Assembly: GCF_000380045.1 (NCBI RefSeq)
Contig: NZ_KB904358.1
Location: forward strand, 62,103 to 126,102
Origin: Streptococcus marimammalium DSM 18627
GTDB taxonomy: Bacteria; Bacillota; Bacilli; Lactobacillales; Streptococcaceae
Length of the DNA: 64,000 bases
Direction of reading: 5' to 3'
This document shows positions 29,514 through 37,437 of the stretch, in pieces. How positions within the stretch are numbered: position 1 is the stretch's first letter; every line of letters begins with the position of its first letter. The position numbers were made by a program, and so were the translations under genes. The notes below the pieces were generated by a model, which saw only the letters and a program-made list of their open reading frames with translations, was not told where the DNA came from and did no database searches.

Positions 29514-29550
29514 ATATAAAAAAGAGAGAGGAAGACCTCTCTCTTTTTTA
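29514..29550. terminator. Bidirectional terminator after csbD
   Basis: AAAAAAGAGAGAGG / CCTCTCTCTTTTTT stem around AAGA. Confidence 0.85.
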
Positions 29551-29559
29551 ATTAACTAA

Positions 29560-29784
29560 TTATTTTTTCAAACCATCAATAACGCCTTCTACAGCATCTT
29601 TAGCGTCTGTTGCTAAATCTTTTGCTTTGTCAGCAACGTCTGCAGCTACTTCTTTAGCTTTTCCAGCTACTTTTTCAACAGCTCCTTCAACTTCTGTTTT
29701 TTTATCACCAGTTAAATTACCAATGCATTCTTTTGTAGAGCCTTTTGCTTGCTCAAAAAGACCTTCTAATTTTTCTTTAGACAT
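29560..29784 (-). CDS. CsbD family general stress protein
   Basis: 74-aa CsbD-like protein: MSKEKLEGLFEQAKGSTKEC then the family segment GNLTGDKKTEVEGAVEKVAG and an Ala/Lys/Asp-rich amphipathic repeat (AKDLATDAKDAVEG). Proteins of this family are small, hydrophilic and stress-induced; function is unknown. The ATG at 29784 is preferred over an upstream GTG because GAGGTG lies directly before it. Promoter TTGAAG-17-TATAAT at about 29851-29885. Confidence 0.85.
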   Translation of the reverse strand: MSKEKLEGLFEQAKGSTKECIGNLTGDKKTEVEGAVEKVAGKAKEVAADVADKAKDLATDAKDAVEGVIDGLKK

Positions 29785-30086
29785 AATTGTCACCTCTTTT
29801 TTTTATTTAAATAATCATATTTTTCTAGAAAAATAATTATTATTTAAGAATATTATAGCATGACTACCTCTCTTCTTCAAATATTATGTATTCTTTTAAC
29901 AACATAACTTTCTTATAAAACAAGTCTAAACTCCTTTTAATACAAAATTAATTTTACTTTGAGATTAAACTACTAGAGGAAAATCAGTCTTAAGACTGAT
30001 ATATTTGTTCTACCTTAATAGTACAATGGAATTGTATACTAAAGTTAGGAAAAATTATTTTCTAATGATTGGCCACTATTGAAAAA
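29785..30086. other. Gene-free stretch between csbD and the two-component system
   Basis: Contains the csbD promoter (18-bp -10 region 29845-29862 shared with the secreted-protein gene), a TCAGTCTTAAGACTGA palindrome (about 29985-30000) and GTACAAT/ATTGTATAC near 30021. No ORF with a ribosome site is seen. Confidence 0.5.
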
Positions 30087-30112
30087 CCTTCTGATTAATC
30101 AGAAGGTTTATT
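30087..30112. terminator. Terminator after the histidine kinase gene
   Basis: AAACCTTCTGATTAATCAGAAGGTTT, a near-perfect palindromic stem, overlapping the kinase stop region. Confidence 0.7.
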
Positions 30113-31832
30113 TTGTTTCATTTATCAAGTGATATTTTGGAAAATAGAGGCTAACTTTTGTATATTCATTTTCTTTTGAATCTACCTCCATGTGATATTC
30201 CTTACCAAATTGCAATCTTAAACGTTGGTCAACATTTTTTAAGCCAACGCCACCACGGCTTAGTTTGGTTTGACTACTCTCAGACGATGGGGCAGTTGTA
30301 ATCATCCCCTTACCATTGTCATAGACGCTAACGACTAGATGATTTTCTGTTTCAGTCACTGAAATCTTAATAAGCCCAGAACGATCAACTTCTTTAATGC
30401 CATGATAAATCGCATTTTCAACGAGTGGTTGCAAAATCAGTTTTGGTAACTGATAATCGCTATAAGTTTCTACCGAAGAAATCTCATAAGACAGTTTATC
30501 ACCATAACGCTGTTGTTGGATAAAAAGATATTGCCTCACATGCTCTAACTCATCTCTCAAAGCAATTTTCTCATTGCCTTTGTTTAAGGCTAATCTAAAA
30601 TATTTGGCTAATGATTTGGTGATTTCAACAACCTTTTCACTGTCATTAAACTCTGCCATCCAAACAATTGTATCAAGCGTATTATAAAGAAAGTGAGGGT
30701 TGATTTGACTGGCTAACGCTTCTAATTCAAAACGTCTGATATCTTGTTCTTTTTCCTTAATAGCCGTCATCAAACTATCAATTCTATCTAGCATATTATT
30801 AAATTGATGAGACAACTGCACTAACTCAGGAGAACCTTTTTCAGCAGCTCTTAGATGGGCATTGCCTTGACCAATTTCTAAAATGATGGCTTGTAAATCA
30901 CGAATCGGCTGCAACCATAATTTTAAGATAAACCACATGGCAAAACCACTAATGATAACTGTTAGTAAACCAATCCCAACAAATGACAAGAGAATTTGCT
31001 TTTGAATCATTTGCAAGGAATCAAGTGAAGCAACTCCGATTAATGTCCACTGACTATCAGAAACTGGCAACTGATAAACAAAATAGTTACCATTTCCAGT
31101 ATAACCATCTTTTTGTGTGATAAAAGGAGTCATTTCAGCCATCTTTTTTTTTGAGGAATAGACACTTTTTTGAGGATGGTAAATGAACTCTTTTTGGTCA
31201 TCAATAATGAAAGTGAAGCCACTAGAACCTAATTTTAATTGATCTAAATAGGTCTCTAGAGTCTCATAACCTGTATCTAATCTTAAAACACCTAAATTTT
31301 CTCCCTTATCATCAACAACTTCCTGAGTGATTGAAATCACCCATTCTTCGTTTGAAACATCGGACATTTTTCTAAACGGCATAAGAACTGGCATTCCATT
31401 TTGATGAATAGCTTCTTGATACCAAGATTCTCTCATCATGTCATCAGAAGTTGTCATCACTAGGTCTTCATTAGTTGAAATGGTATCACCATTTTTGCCA
31501 ACAAAGATAATTGACACAAAATCCTTATCTGTCTCTAGAATAGCCTGAAAGAGTTGATTGAGGTCTGATTTTTTACGACTATCAGCTTCTAAGGCATAAT
31601 CTTTTAACTCTTTATTGGTTACCAAACTATTAGTAGTCTGTTGTAATTTTTGAAGATAGGTACTAATAAATTGTTGCCCTTGATTAAGGGTATCTCTGGT
31701 ATTTTGTTCTGTTGTTTGACGAATAGCTGATGAACTGGTTTGGTAGTATAAACCACCTACGGTGACAAGCAAGACAAAAACAATAATAAAAACATAAATC
31801 ACTAATTGGGCTAATAGTGGGTAGCGTTTCAT
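30108..31832 (-). CDS. LytS/YesM-type sensor histidine kinase
   Basis: 574-aa kinase. One membrane helix (about 10-32), a large extracellular Cache-like sensor (about 35-270), a second helix (about 280-302), a HAMP linker, the His-kinase motif INPHFLYNTLDTIVW, then an ATPase domain with N-box LVENAIYHGIKE and DNGKGM. The unusual H-box class pairs with AraC-type regulators. The gene starts one base into the stop of the regulator gene. The neighbourhood (ccdA-etrx-msrAB) matches pneumococcal TCS09. Confidence 0.92.
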   Translation of the reverse strand: MKRYPLLAQLVIYVFIIVFVLLVTVGGLYYQTSSSAIRQTTEQNTRDTLNQGQQFISTYLQKLQQTTNSLVTNKELKDYALEADSRKKSDLNQLFQAILETDKDFVSIIFVGKNGDTISTNEDLVMTTSDDMMRESWYQEAIHQNGMPVLMPFRKMSDVSNEEWVISITQEVVDDKGENLGVLRLDTGYETLETYLDQLKLGSSGFTFIIDDQKEFIYHPQKSVYSSKKKMAEMTPFITQKDGYTGNGNYFVYQLPVSDSQWTLIGVASLDSLQMIQKQILLSFVGIGLLTVIISGFAMWFILKLWLQPIRDLQAIILEIGQGNAHLRAAEKGSPELVQLSHQFNNMLDRIDSLMTAIKEKEQDIRRFELEALASQINPHFLYNTLDTIVWMAEFNDSEKVVEITKSLAKYFRLALNKGNEKIALRDELEHVRQYLFIQQQRYGDKLSYEISSVETYSDYQLPKLILQPLVENAIYHGIKEVDRSGLIKISVTETENHLVVSVYDNGKGMITTAPSSESSQTKLSRGGVGLKNVDQRLRLQFGKEYHMEVDSKENEYTKVSLYFPKYHLINETK

Positions 31833-32563
31833 TACTGTTCTCCTTTTTTAAATTGACGTGGAGTCACACCAACAACCTGCTTGAAACGTTGTGAAAAGTA
31901 GTTCATATCCTCAAATCCTACTTGCTCTGCAATTTCATAAACTTTTAAATTGGTTGTCAATAAGAGGCGTTTTGCCTTTTTTAAGCGTTCTTGAATCAAA
32001 TAGTCTTGAAAACTCATCCCCAATTCTTTTTTGATTAAAACACTTAGATAATTTGGACTAAAAGACAGTTGGTTAGCTAAAGATTTAAGAGACAAATTCA
32101 CATCCGATAGTTGGTTTTGAATCAATTGCTCAATTTCTGACTGTGGTGATTTTTCCATAAGACTTTCCAATTGCGTCTTTTTTTTAGCCTGTTCTATCTT
32201 TGGAATAATTTGATGGAGAATCTGAAGGACATCTTTTTTTGAGAAGGGTTTTAAGAGGTAATCATCAGCTCCGAGTTTTAAGGCAGATAAAGCATAATCA
32301 AAATCATCATAGCCTGTTAGAAAGACGATGTGAGTTTGAGGTAATTTTTCTTTGATGAGTCGAGCCAATTGAATCCCGTTCATAAGAGGCATATTAATAT
32401 CTGTTAGGATAATATCATAGTGCTTCTCTTCAAAAAGTTGCCAGGCTTCTTGACCATTTTGTGCCTCATCAACACAAGTAATAGATAGTTTTTCAAAATC
32501 AACTAAAGAACGAATCCCACGTCTTACTAAAGGTTCATCTTCAACAATTAATAATGAATACAC
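31832..32563 (-). CDS. AraC-type response regulator (YesN-like)
   Basis: 243-aa regulator: receiver domain (about 1-120, LLIVEDEPLVRRGI, phosphoacceptor Asp in DIILTDINMP, Lys in LLKPFSKKD), then an AraC-type HTH at the end (SFQDYLIQERLKKAKRLL, EIAEQVGFEDMNYFSQRFK). I chose the GTG at 32563, preceded by AAGGAG; a TTG farther upstream lies inside msrAB without a site. It likely controls genes for the sensed sugar or stress signal, not determinable here. Confidence 0.92.
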   Translation of the reverse strand: MYSLLIVEDEPLVRRGIRSLVDFEKLSITCVDEAQNGQEAWQLFEEKHYDIILTDINMPLMNGIQLARLIKEKLPQTHIVFLTGYDDFDYALSALKLGADDYLLKPFSKKDVLQILHQIIPKIEQAKKKTQLESLMEKSPQSEIEQLIQNQLSDVNLSLKSLANQLSFSPNYLSVLIKKELGMSFQDYLIQERLKKAKRLLLTTNLKVYEIAEQVGFEDMNYFSQRFKQVVGVTPRQFKKGEQ

Positions 32564-32580
32564 ATCAGACTCCTTACCTA

Positions 32581-33708
32581 TCAATCAACATACTCAAGGA
32601 GATGTCCATAACCTTGACTTTCCATTTCAGTTTTTGGAATAAATTTGACAGATAAGCTATTGATACAATATCTAAGACCACCCGCTTCTTTTGGACCGTC
32701 AGTAAAAACATGTCCTAAATGAGAGTCTCCTACTCGACTACGTGCTTCAATTCGTTCCATATTAAAACTGGTATCTTTTTCATAGTCAACCACATCAGGA
32801 CTAATTGGACGACTAAAGCTTGGCCAACCACAACCTGATTCAAATTTATCTTTAGAGGAAAAGAGAGGTTCTCCGGTAGCAATGTCGACATAAATGCCCG
32901 ACTCAAAATTATCCCAGTAACGATTTGAAAAGGCTCTTTCTGTTGCATTTTTTTGTGTCACATCGTATTCTTCTGGAGTGAGTTTTTCTTTTAATTCAGC
33001 ATCACTAGGTTTTTGATATTGACTATCATCAATGACAGGATAAGAGGCTTGGTTAACATTGATATGACAGTAACCACCTGGATTTTTCTTTAGATAATCT
33101 TGGTGATGCTCTTCAGCTAGAACATAATGTTTTAAAGGCTCTTTTTCAACGACAATTGGTTTGTCATATTTTTGACCTTGTTGCTCAAAGACTTGATCGA
33201 TGACTTGAACATCTGAAGCATCAGTATAGTAGATGCCGGTACGATATTGCGTCCCTCGGTCATTCCCTTGTTTATTGAGACTAGTTGGGTCAATAATCCT
33301 AAAAAAATGAAGTAAGATTTCCTTTAGAGAAATCTTATCTGCATCATAAGTCACATGTACTGTTTCTGCGTGTCCCGTTTGGGAGATTAACTCATATTGT
33401 GTTATATCACTTTTACCATTGGCATAGCCAGAAGTAGCATCAAGCACACCATCAACGCGTGAAAAGTACTCTTCGACACCCCAGAAACATCCACCTGCTA
33501 AATATATATCTTTTTGATTTATTGCTGTCATTTTCTTACCTTCCTTTTTTTTAGTAGCATCATTATCAGAATGATTAACAACAGTATTTTTAATATTCTC
33601 AATTGAGGATTGCGTCGTCATCTGATTTTTCCCGAAAAACCAAATCACTAAACCTAGCAGTATGAGACCACTCACAACCATTAGAATGATTTTAAATTTA
33701 TTATCCAT
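32581..33708 (-). CDS. msrAB: Membrane-anchored methionine sulfoxide reductase A/B fusion
   Basis: 375-aa fusion. An N-terminal membrane segment (about 7-26) exposes the enzyme outside. The MsrA domain has [11 protein letters not shown] with the catalytic Cys (about 74); the MsrB domain has [11 protein letters not shown] and [11 protein letters not shown] with its catalytic Cys. Together they repair both sulfoxide stereoisomers in exported proteins. The gene follows a TlpA-like lipoprotein and ccdA, which would feed electrons. Confidence 0.95.
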   Translation of the reverse strand: MDNKFKIILMVVSGLILLGLVIWFFGKNQMTTQSSIENIKNTVVNHSDNDATKKKEGKKMTAINQKDIYLAGGCFWGVEEYFSRVDGVLDATSGYANGKSDITQYELISQTGHAETVHVTYDADKISLKEILLHFFRIIDPTSLNKQGNDRGTQYRTGIYYTDASDVQVIDQVFEQQGQKYDKPIVVEKEPLKHYVLAEEHHQDYLKKNPGGYCHINVNQASYPVIDDSQYQKPSDAELKEKLTPEEYDVTQKNATERAFSNRYWDNFESGIYVDIATGEPLFSSKDKFESGCGWPSFSRPISPDVVDYEKDTSFNMERIEARSRVGDSHLGHVFTDGPKEAGGLRYCINSLSVKFIPKTEMESQGYGHLLEYVD

Positions 33709-33732
33709 ATTGTCCTCCTTATCATTATACCA

Positions 33733-34359
33733 TTACTTTATTTCTTTTAATGTTTTTTCAATCTCATTTTTTTCCATAAATCCGATATGTGTTTTGGCTA
33801 AAACACCATCACTTCCAATAAAAGCTGATGTTGGATAGGAGCGAATACCGTAAGCTTTTAGTAACTCACCGTCATTATCTAATAATACTGGTAATTGATC
33901 ATAACCCAATCCTTGATACCATTTCTTAAACTCACTTTGCGTTTTTTCACCATTATGAGTTGGGGCTACAACCGATAAGATAACATAATCATCAGAAGCC
34001 ATCTCAGAAAGGTCAACGGTATCTTCTAAAGTTGCTAAACAAATAGAACACCATGATGCCCAGAATTTGAGATAGACTTTTTTACCCTTATAGTCCGAGA
34101 GGTGATAGGTTTTGCCATCAACACCTGTTAAAGTGAAATCTGGAGCCATTTCGCCATCATTCATTTTTGTCATGTCATCTGAAGCCTTCATTTCTGAGTC
34201 TTTCATATCAGTGTCTGAATCCTTAGCCATTTCATCTTTTTTAGCCATATTGCTAGTTGTTTTTGTTTCTTTAGACATATTTTCCTGGTTAGTGTTTGAA
34301 CAAGCACCTAGAAGTCCTAAACAAACAAGACCTGTTGTTAATAATGTGATTTTTTTCAT
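33733..34359 (-). CDS. Thioredoxin-like lipoprotein (TlpA/Etrx family)
   Basis: 208-aa lipoprotein. Signal peptide with lipobox LLGAC (Cys20), a Met/Lys/Asp/Ser-rich linker (about 25-70), and a TlpA-type thioredoxin domain with active site [12 protein letters not shown]. The linker is rich in Met. It would carry reducing power from CcdA to the Msr domains on the outer face, as Etrx2 does in pneumococcus. Confidence 0.92.
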   Translation of the reverse strand: MKKITLLTTGLVCLGLLGACSNTNQENMSKETKTTSNMAKKDEMAKDSDTDMKDSEMKASDDMTKMNDGEMAPDFTLTGVDGKTYHLSDYKGKKVYLKFWASWCSICLATLEDTVDLSEMASDDYVILSVVAPTHNGEKTQSEFKKWYQGLGYDQLPVLLDNDGELLKAYGIRSYPTSAFIGSDGVLAKTHIGFMEKNEIEKTLKEIK

Positions 34360-34382
34360 TGTGTTCTCCTTTTATTATAGAT

Positions 34383-35099
34383 TTATAAAGATGATTCAAA
34401 AAATGCTGCAAGTGCACCTAATTGACCAGTCATTAATAGAATACCCATTAAAATAATCAATGCACCACCAATTTTTTTCATAGTGCTTAGATAAGGTCTA
34501 AGACGATTAAAATGCTTAAGCATAGTTGTTGAAGCTAATGCCATCAACAAGAATGGTAAAGCCATTCCTAAAGTGTAGGCAAGCATCAAAAAGCCACCTT
34601 GAACAGCACCACTTCCACCAGAAGCAGCAATTGCTAACACCGAACTAAGAACCGGCCCAACACAAGGTGTCCAGCCAAAACTAAAGGTAATACCTAGTAA
34701 GAAAGCACCATAAATATCATTTCTTTTTTTATTGGGATTAAAAGTAATACTTTTTTGCATTTGGAGTTTTTTAATGGTAATGATGTCCATTTGATGAATA
34801 CCAAGAATGATAACAATAGTTCCTAGCACATAACGGAACCAATCGGCATATAAAACAGCTCCTAAAAATCCAGCTCCATAACCAAGAATTAAAAAAATAG
34901 TTGATAGCCCAGCAATGAACGAGAGGGTTTTAATGAGCCCGTGCCAATAAACCTTCCTCCCTAAAATAGTGATGGTTCGCTCATCGTCTGAATCCAATAA
35001 AATACCAACATAAACTGGAAGTAGTGGAAAAATACAGGGTGAGAAAAATGATAATACTCCAGCTAAGAAAACCGAAATTAAAAAAATAATTGTTTCCAT
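34383..35099 (-). CDS. ccdA: Cytochrome c biogenesis/thiol-disulfide transporter CcdA
   Basis: 238-aa DsbD-family membrane protein with six membrane segments and the two redox cysteines in FSPCIFPLLPVY and GWTPCVGPVLS. It moves electrons from cytosolic thioredoxin to extracellular partners. First gene of the ccdA-etrx-msrAB-RR-HK operon; the gap to the next gene is 23 bp. Confidence 0.94.
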   Translation of the reverse strand: METIIFLISVFLAGVLSFFSPCIFPLLPVYVGILLDSDDERTITILGRKVYWHGLIKTLSFIAGLSTIFLILGYGAGFLGAVLYADWFRYVLGTIVIILGIHQMDIITIKKLQMQKSITFNPNKKRNDIYGAFLLGITFSFGWTPCVGPVLSSVLAIAASGGSGAVQGGFLMLAYTLGMALPFLLMALASTTMLKHFNRLRPYLSTMKKIGGALIILMGILLMTGQLGALAAFFESSL

Positions 35100-35402
35100 A
35101 CTGTCTCCTTTCTTTTATTATCTTTAGTATAATCTTCTTTTTAAAAATAAAATAGGAGGATTTTAATGGAAAAACTTGAATTTGATACGATAATGATAAA
35201 AAAGAAAGAATTTGATTGATCAAAAGGCTTAATTTTATAACCTTTTTGGAGATTTTTGTTTTTATTTTCAATATTTGAAGCTTTTTAGTATACATTGCCA
35301 CTCATTCATGTTAATATAAGAGAGTAGAGTTTCAAGAGTTATATTTGTGGCAACATATTTTTTCTCAAGAGTTTACAAATAATAAGAGAGGAAGTATGTT
35401 CA
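35100..35402. other. Intergenic stretch before cspA with a truncated ORF
   Basis: A TATAAT (about 35127) and AGGAGG (about 35155) precede a 17-codon frame at 35166-35219 (MEKLEFDTIMIKKKEFD). The start recalls a DUF1905-type protein, and the stop comes at once, so it is probably a decayed gene. The rest (35220-35402) is AT-rich and should hold the cspA promoter and 5' leader. Confidence 0.45.
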
Positions 35403-35603
35403 ATGACACAAGGTACAGTAAAATGGTTTAACGCTGAAAAAGGCTTCGGTTTTATCAGCACTGAAGAAAGTGGCGATGTTTTCGCACATTTTTCAGCCAT
35501 TCAAACAGATGGTTTTAAAACTATGGATGAAGGCCAAAAAGTAACATTTGATATTGAAGAAGGCGCACGCGGACTTCAAGCAGCAAATATTACATTAAGC
35601 TAA
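35403..35603 (+). CDS. cspA: Cold shock protein
   Basis: 66-aa single cold-shock domain. RNP1 KGFGFIS and RNP2 VFAHF are intact, along with [11 protein letters not shown]. It binds single-stranded RNA as a chaperone. Monocistronic, with GAGAGGAAG before the ATG and a terminator (TCTCCC/GGGAGA) just after the stop. Confidence 0.96.
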   Translation: MTQGTVKWFNAEKGFGFISTEESGDVFAHFSAIQTDGFKTMDEGQKVTFDIEEGARGLQAANITLS

Positions 35604-35607
35604 AAAA

Positions 35608-35634
35608 TTGTCTCCCTTTGGGAGACTTTTTTGT
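35608..35634 (+). terminator. Terminator after cspA
   Basis: GTCTCCC-TTT-GGGAGAC followed by six T. Confidence 0.85.
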
Positions 35635-35645
35635 TGGTTAATTTT

Positions 35646-35682
35646 TCAAAAACAAAAACTCTAGTAACTTTACTAGAGTTTT
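35646..35682. terminator. Second stem-loop downstream of cspA
   Basis: AAAACTCTAGTAA / TTACTAGAGTTTTT inverted repeat, bidirectional. Confidence 0.7.
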
Positions 35683-35745
35683 TGGCAAATTGGATAGCAA
35701 TAACTAGTATTTTTCGTTATCAAGCCTACTAATCTTTTATGTTTC

Positions 35746-35844
35746 TTAGAAATCTATTTTTTCAATAACTTCATCAAGAGTTGAAATGGCTCTAATCAAA
35801 TAAAGTTTTAATTTTTTTGCCCCTTTTTCTGCCCCAAAGAAGCC
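35746..35844 (-). pseudogene. Possible C-terminal gene fragment
   Basis: 33 codons open on the minus strand, between two stops, read GFFGAEKGAKKLKLYLIRAI and continue STLDEVIEKIDF. The composition looks like real protein, but there is no start or ribosome site. Family not recognised. Confidence 0.3.
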
Positions 35845-35865
35845 CTAAAATATAATATAGTCACA

Positions 35866-35901
35866 AAAACCCTATGAAATCAAGGATTCATAGGGTTTTA
35901 A
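35866..35901. terminator. Terminator between the fragment and the SRP RNA
   Basis: AAAACCCTATGAA / TTCATAGGGTTTT stem around a short loop, bidirectional. Confidence 0.75.
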
Positions 35902-35916
35902 AAACGAACAAAAAAA

Positions 35917-35989
35917 GAGCACACAGCTTACATCGCTTAGGGCTGCTGGATTCCTCCCCTGACCCACTTCACGCAAAACTGTTGCTCCA
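35917..35989 (-). ncRNA. ffs: Signal recognition particle RNA, short form
   Basis: About 73-nt hairpin RNA. The ends pair (GGAGCAACAG with CTGTGTGCTC). The apical core reads GTCAGGGGAGGAA-TCCAGCAGCCC, matching the SRP domain IV consensus that binds Ffh. TATAAT lies 7 nt upstream (35996-36001) and a seven-T run ends it. Its place next to tadA is the usual one in Firmicutes. Confidence 0.88.
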
Positions 35990-36023
35990 TAGTTTATTAT
36001 AACAGAATTTAAAATTTCTGCAA

Positions 36024-36521
36024 CTAGTCTTCTATCGAATCATTTTCAAGTGTCACGTTTTTCTCACGACGTTTTCGGAAAAAATCTTGCATGATTCGGG
36101 CACACTCTTTTTCAAGGATACCTGTTTCAACAGCAACACGATGATTGAGACGTGGATCGCTTAAAATATCATAAAGGCTACCTGCTGCACCAAACTTACT
36201 ATTTTTAGCACCATAAATAACAGCTGGTATTCTTGCTAAACTAATCGCTCCACTACACATGACACAAGGTTCAATCGTCACAAATAGAGTGGTTTCCAGT
36301 AAACGCCAATTGCCTTCTGACTGGTTGGCTTCGTTAATGGCCATGATTTCTGCATGCATAATGGCTTGATTGCATTCTTCTCTCGCGTTATGCCCTCGTC
36401 CTATAATCTGACCCGCTTTAACAATAACACAACCGATTGGAATCTCATCTTTTTCAAGCGAACGATGGGCTTCTTTTAGGGCTTCTGACATAAAGAATTC
36501 TTTTTCAGCTTGAGTGTACAT
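36024..36521 (-). CDS. tadA: tRNA adenosine(34) deaminase TadA
   Basis: 165-aa deaminase converting A34 to inosine in tRNA-Arg(ACG). Zinc motifs HAEIMA and PCVMCSGAI are intact. ATG at 36521 overlaps the stop of the upstream MBL gene by one base (TAATG) and is chosen over an internal frame start 21 bp upstream. Confidence 0.95.
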   Translation of the reverse strand: MYTQAEKEFFMSEALKEAHRSLEKDEIPIGCVIVKAGQIIGRGHNAREECNQAIMHAEIMAINEANQSEGNWRLLETTLFVTIEPCVMCSGAISLARIPAVIYGAKNSKFGAAGSLYDILSDPRLNHRVAVETGILEKECARIMQDFFRKRREKNVTLENDSIED

Positions 36522-37297
36522 TACAATTCTCCTAAATCCCAAGATTTATGAGGATAGGCCAATTCAACCGGAATATCACCTGAGTGGTTAGCAGATTCTT
36601 GTCTTAGGGCTTCAAGATAATCAGCATCATGTTTTCCGTCTTTTGAAAATTGTGGCAGATGCGTCAAGACTAGTTTCTTCACTTCAGCTTCTTTGGCGAT
36701 TTGACCTGCTTCTTTGCTGGTCAAGTGAGCAAAGTGATTTTCATTCCCCTCAAATAAATAAACATCTGCTAAAAACAAATCGGCATCCTTAGTGAAATCT
36801 GCCAAACCATCAAAATAGCCAGTATCTCCAGTAAATACAAGGACTTGGTCGGTAGTTCTTTCTTTAATTCTCATTGCATAACAAGGCACTGGATGAACCG
36901 TTTTGATAAAAGTGATTTCAAAAGGACCAATTATCTCAACACCAGAAACATTATAGGCAATTCCCTTGGCCACATCAGGAAAGCTAAGTTTAGCAAATTC
37001 GTTTTTATCTTCATCATGACCATAGACAGGTAGAAGTTTTGGCTGCCAAAGTGTTTTCGGATACAAGAGGCGGTAGTGAAATAAGACACCTAAATCAGCG
37101 ATGTGATCTGGATGATAGTGACTGATAATTACCGCATCTAAAGCTAATGGACTAATTTCTTTTTCCAATTCATTGATGGCTCGACTCCCCACATCCATTA
37201 GCAGTTGAAAACCGTCTGAACCGGTGATAAGATAGCTCGTTGTCCCACCATCTTGATAAGGATAGGCTCCCCAACAGCCAAGAGTTGTTACTTTCAT
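36521..37297 (-). CDS. Metallo-beta-lactamase-fold hydrolase (RNase Z-like)
   Basis: 258-aa protein with the zinc motif SHYHPDHIAD, later His/Asp ligands (TGDTGYFDGL, THLPQF), in the MBL superfamily near RNase Z/AtsA-type proteins. The substrate is unknown. It is cotranscribed with tadA and divergent from polA. Confidence 0.85.
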   Translation of the reverse strand: MKVTTLGCWGAYPYQDGGTTSYLITGSDGFQLLMDVGSRAINELEKEISPLALDAVIISHYHPDHIADLGVLFHYRLLYPKTLWQPKLLPVYGHDEDKNEFAKLSFPDVAKGIAYNVSGVEIIGPFEITFIKTVHPVPCYAMRIKERTTDQVLVFTGDTGYFDGLADFTKDADLFLADVYLFEGNENHFAHLTSKEAGQIAKEAEVKKLVLTHLPQFSKDGKHDADYLEALRQESANHSGDIPVELAYPHKSWDLGEL

Positions 37298-37422
37298 GCT
37301 TTTCTCCTCTTTTATTTCTGTGTTTATTATATCAAACTTACTGCTAATTAGCAGACTAATTGACAGCTTAATTTTTTTTAAAACAAGTTGTCACCTCCCA
37401 CACACTTTAAAGAGACTTCTTA

Positions 37423-37431
37423 TGATATAAT
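37423..37431 (+). promoter_or_regulatory. Extended -10 of polA, apparently leaderless
   Basis: TGATATAAT with no ribosome site between it and the ATG at 37438; the predicted start falls on or next to the ATG. Confidence 0.6.
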
Positions 37432-37437
37432 AAACCT

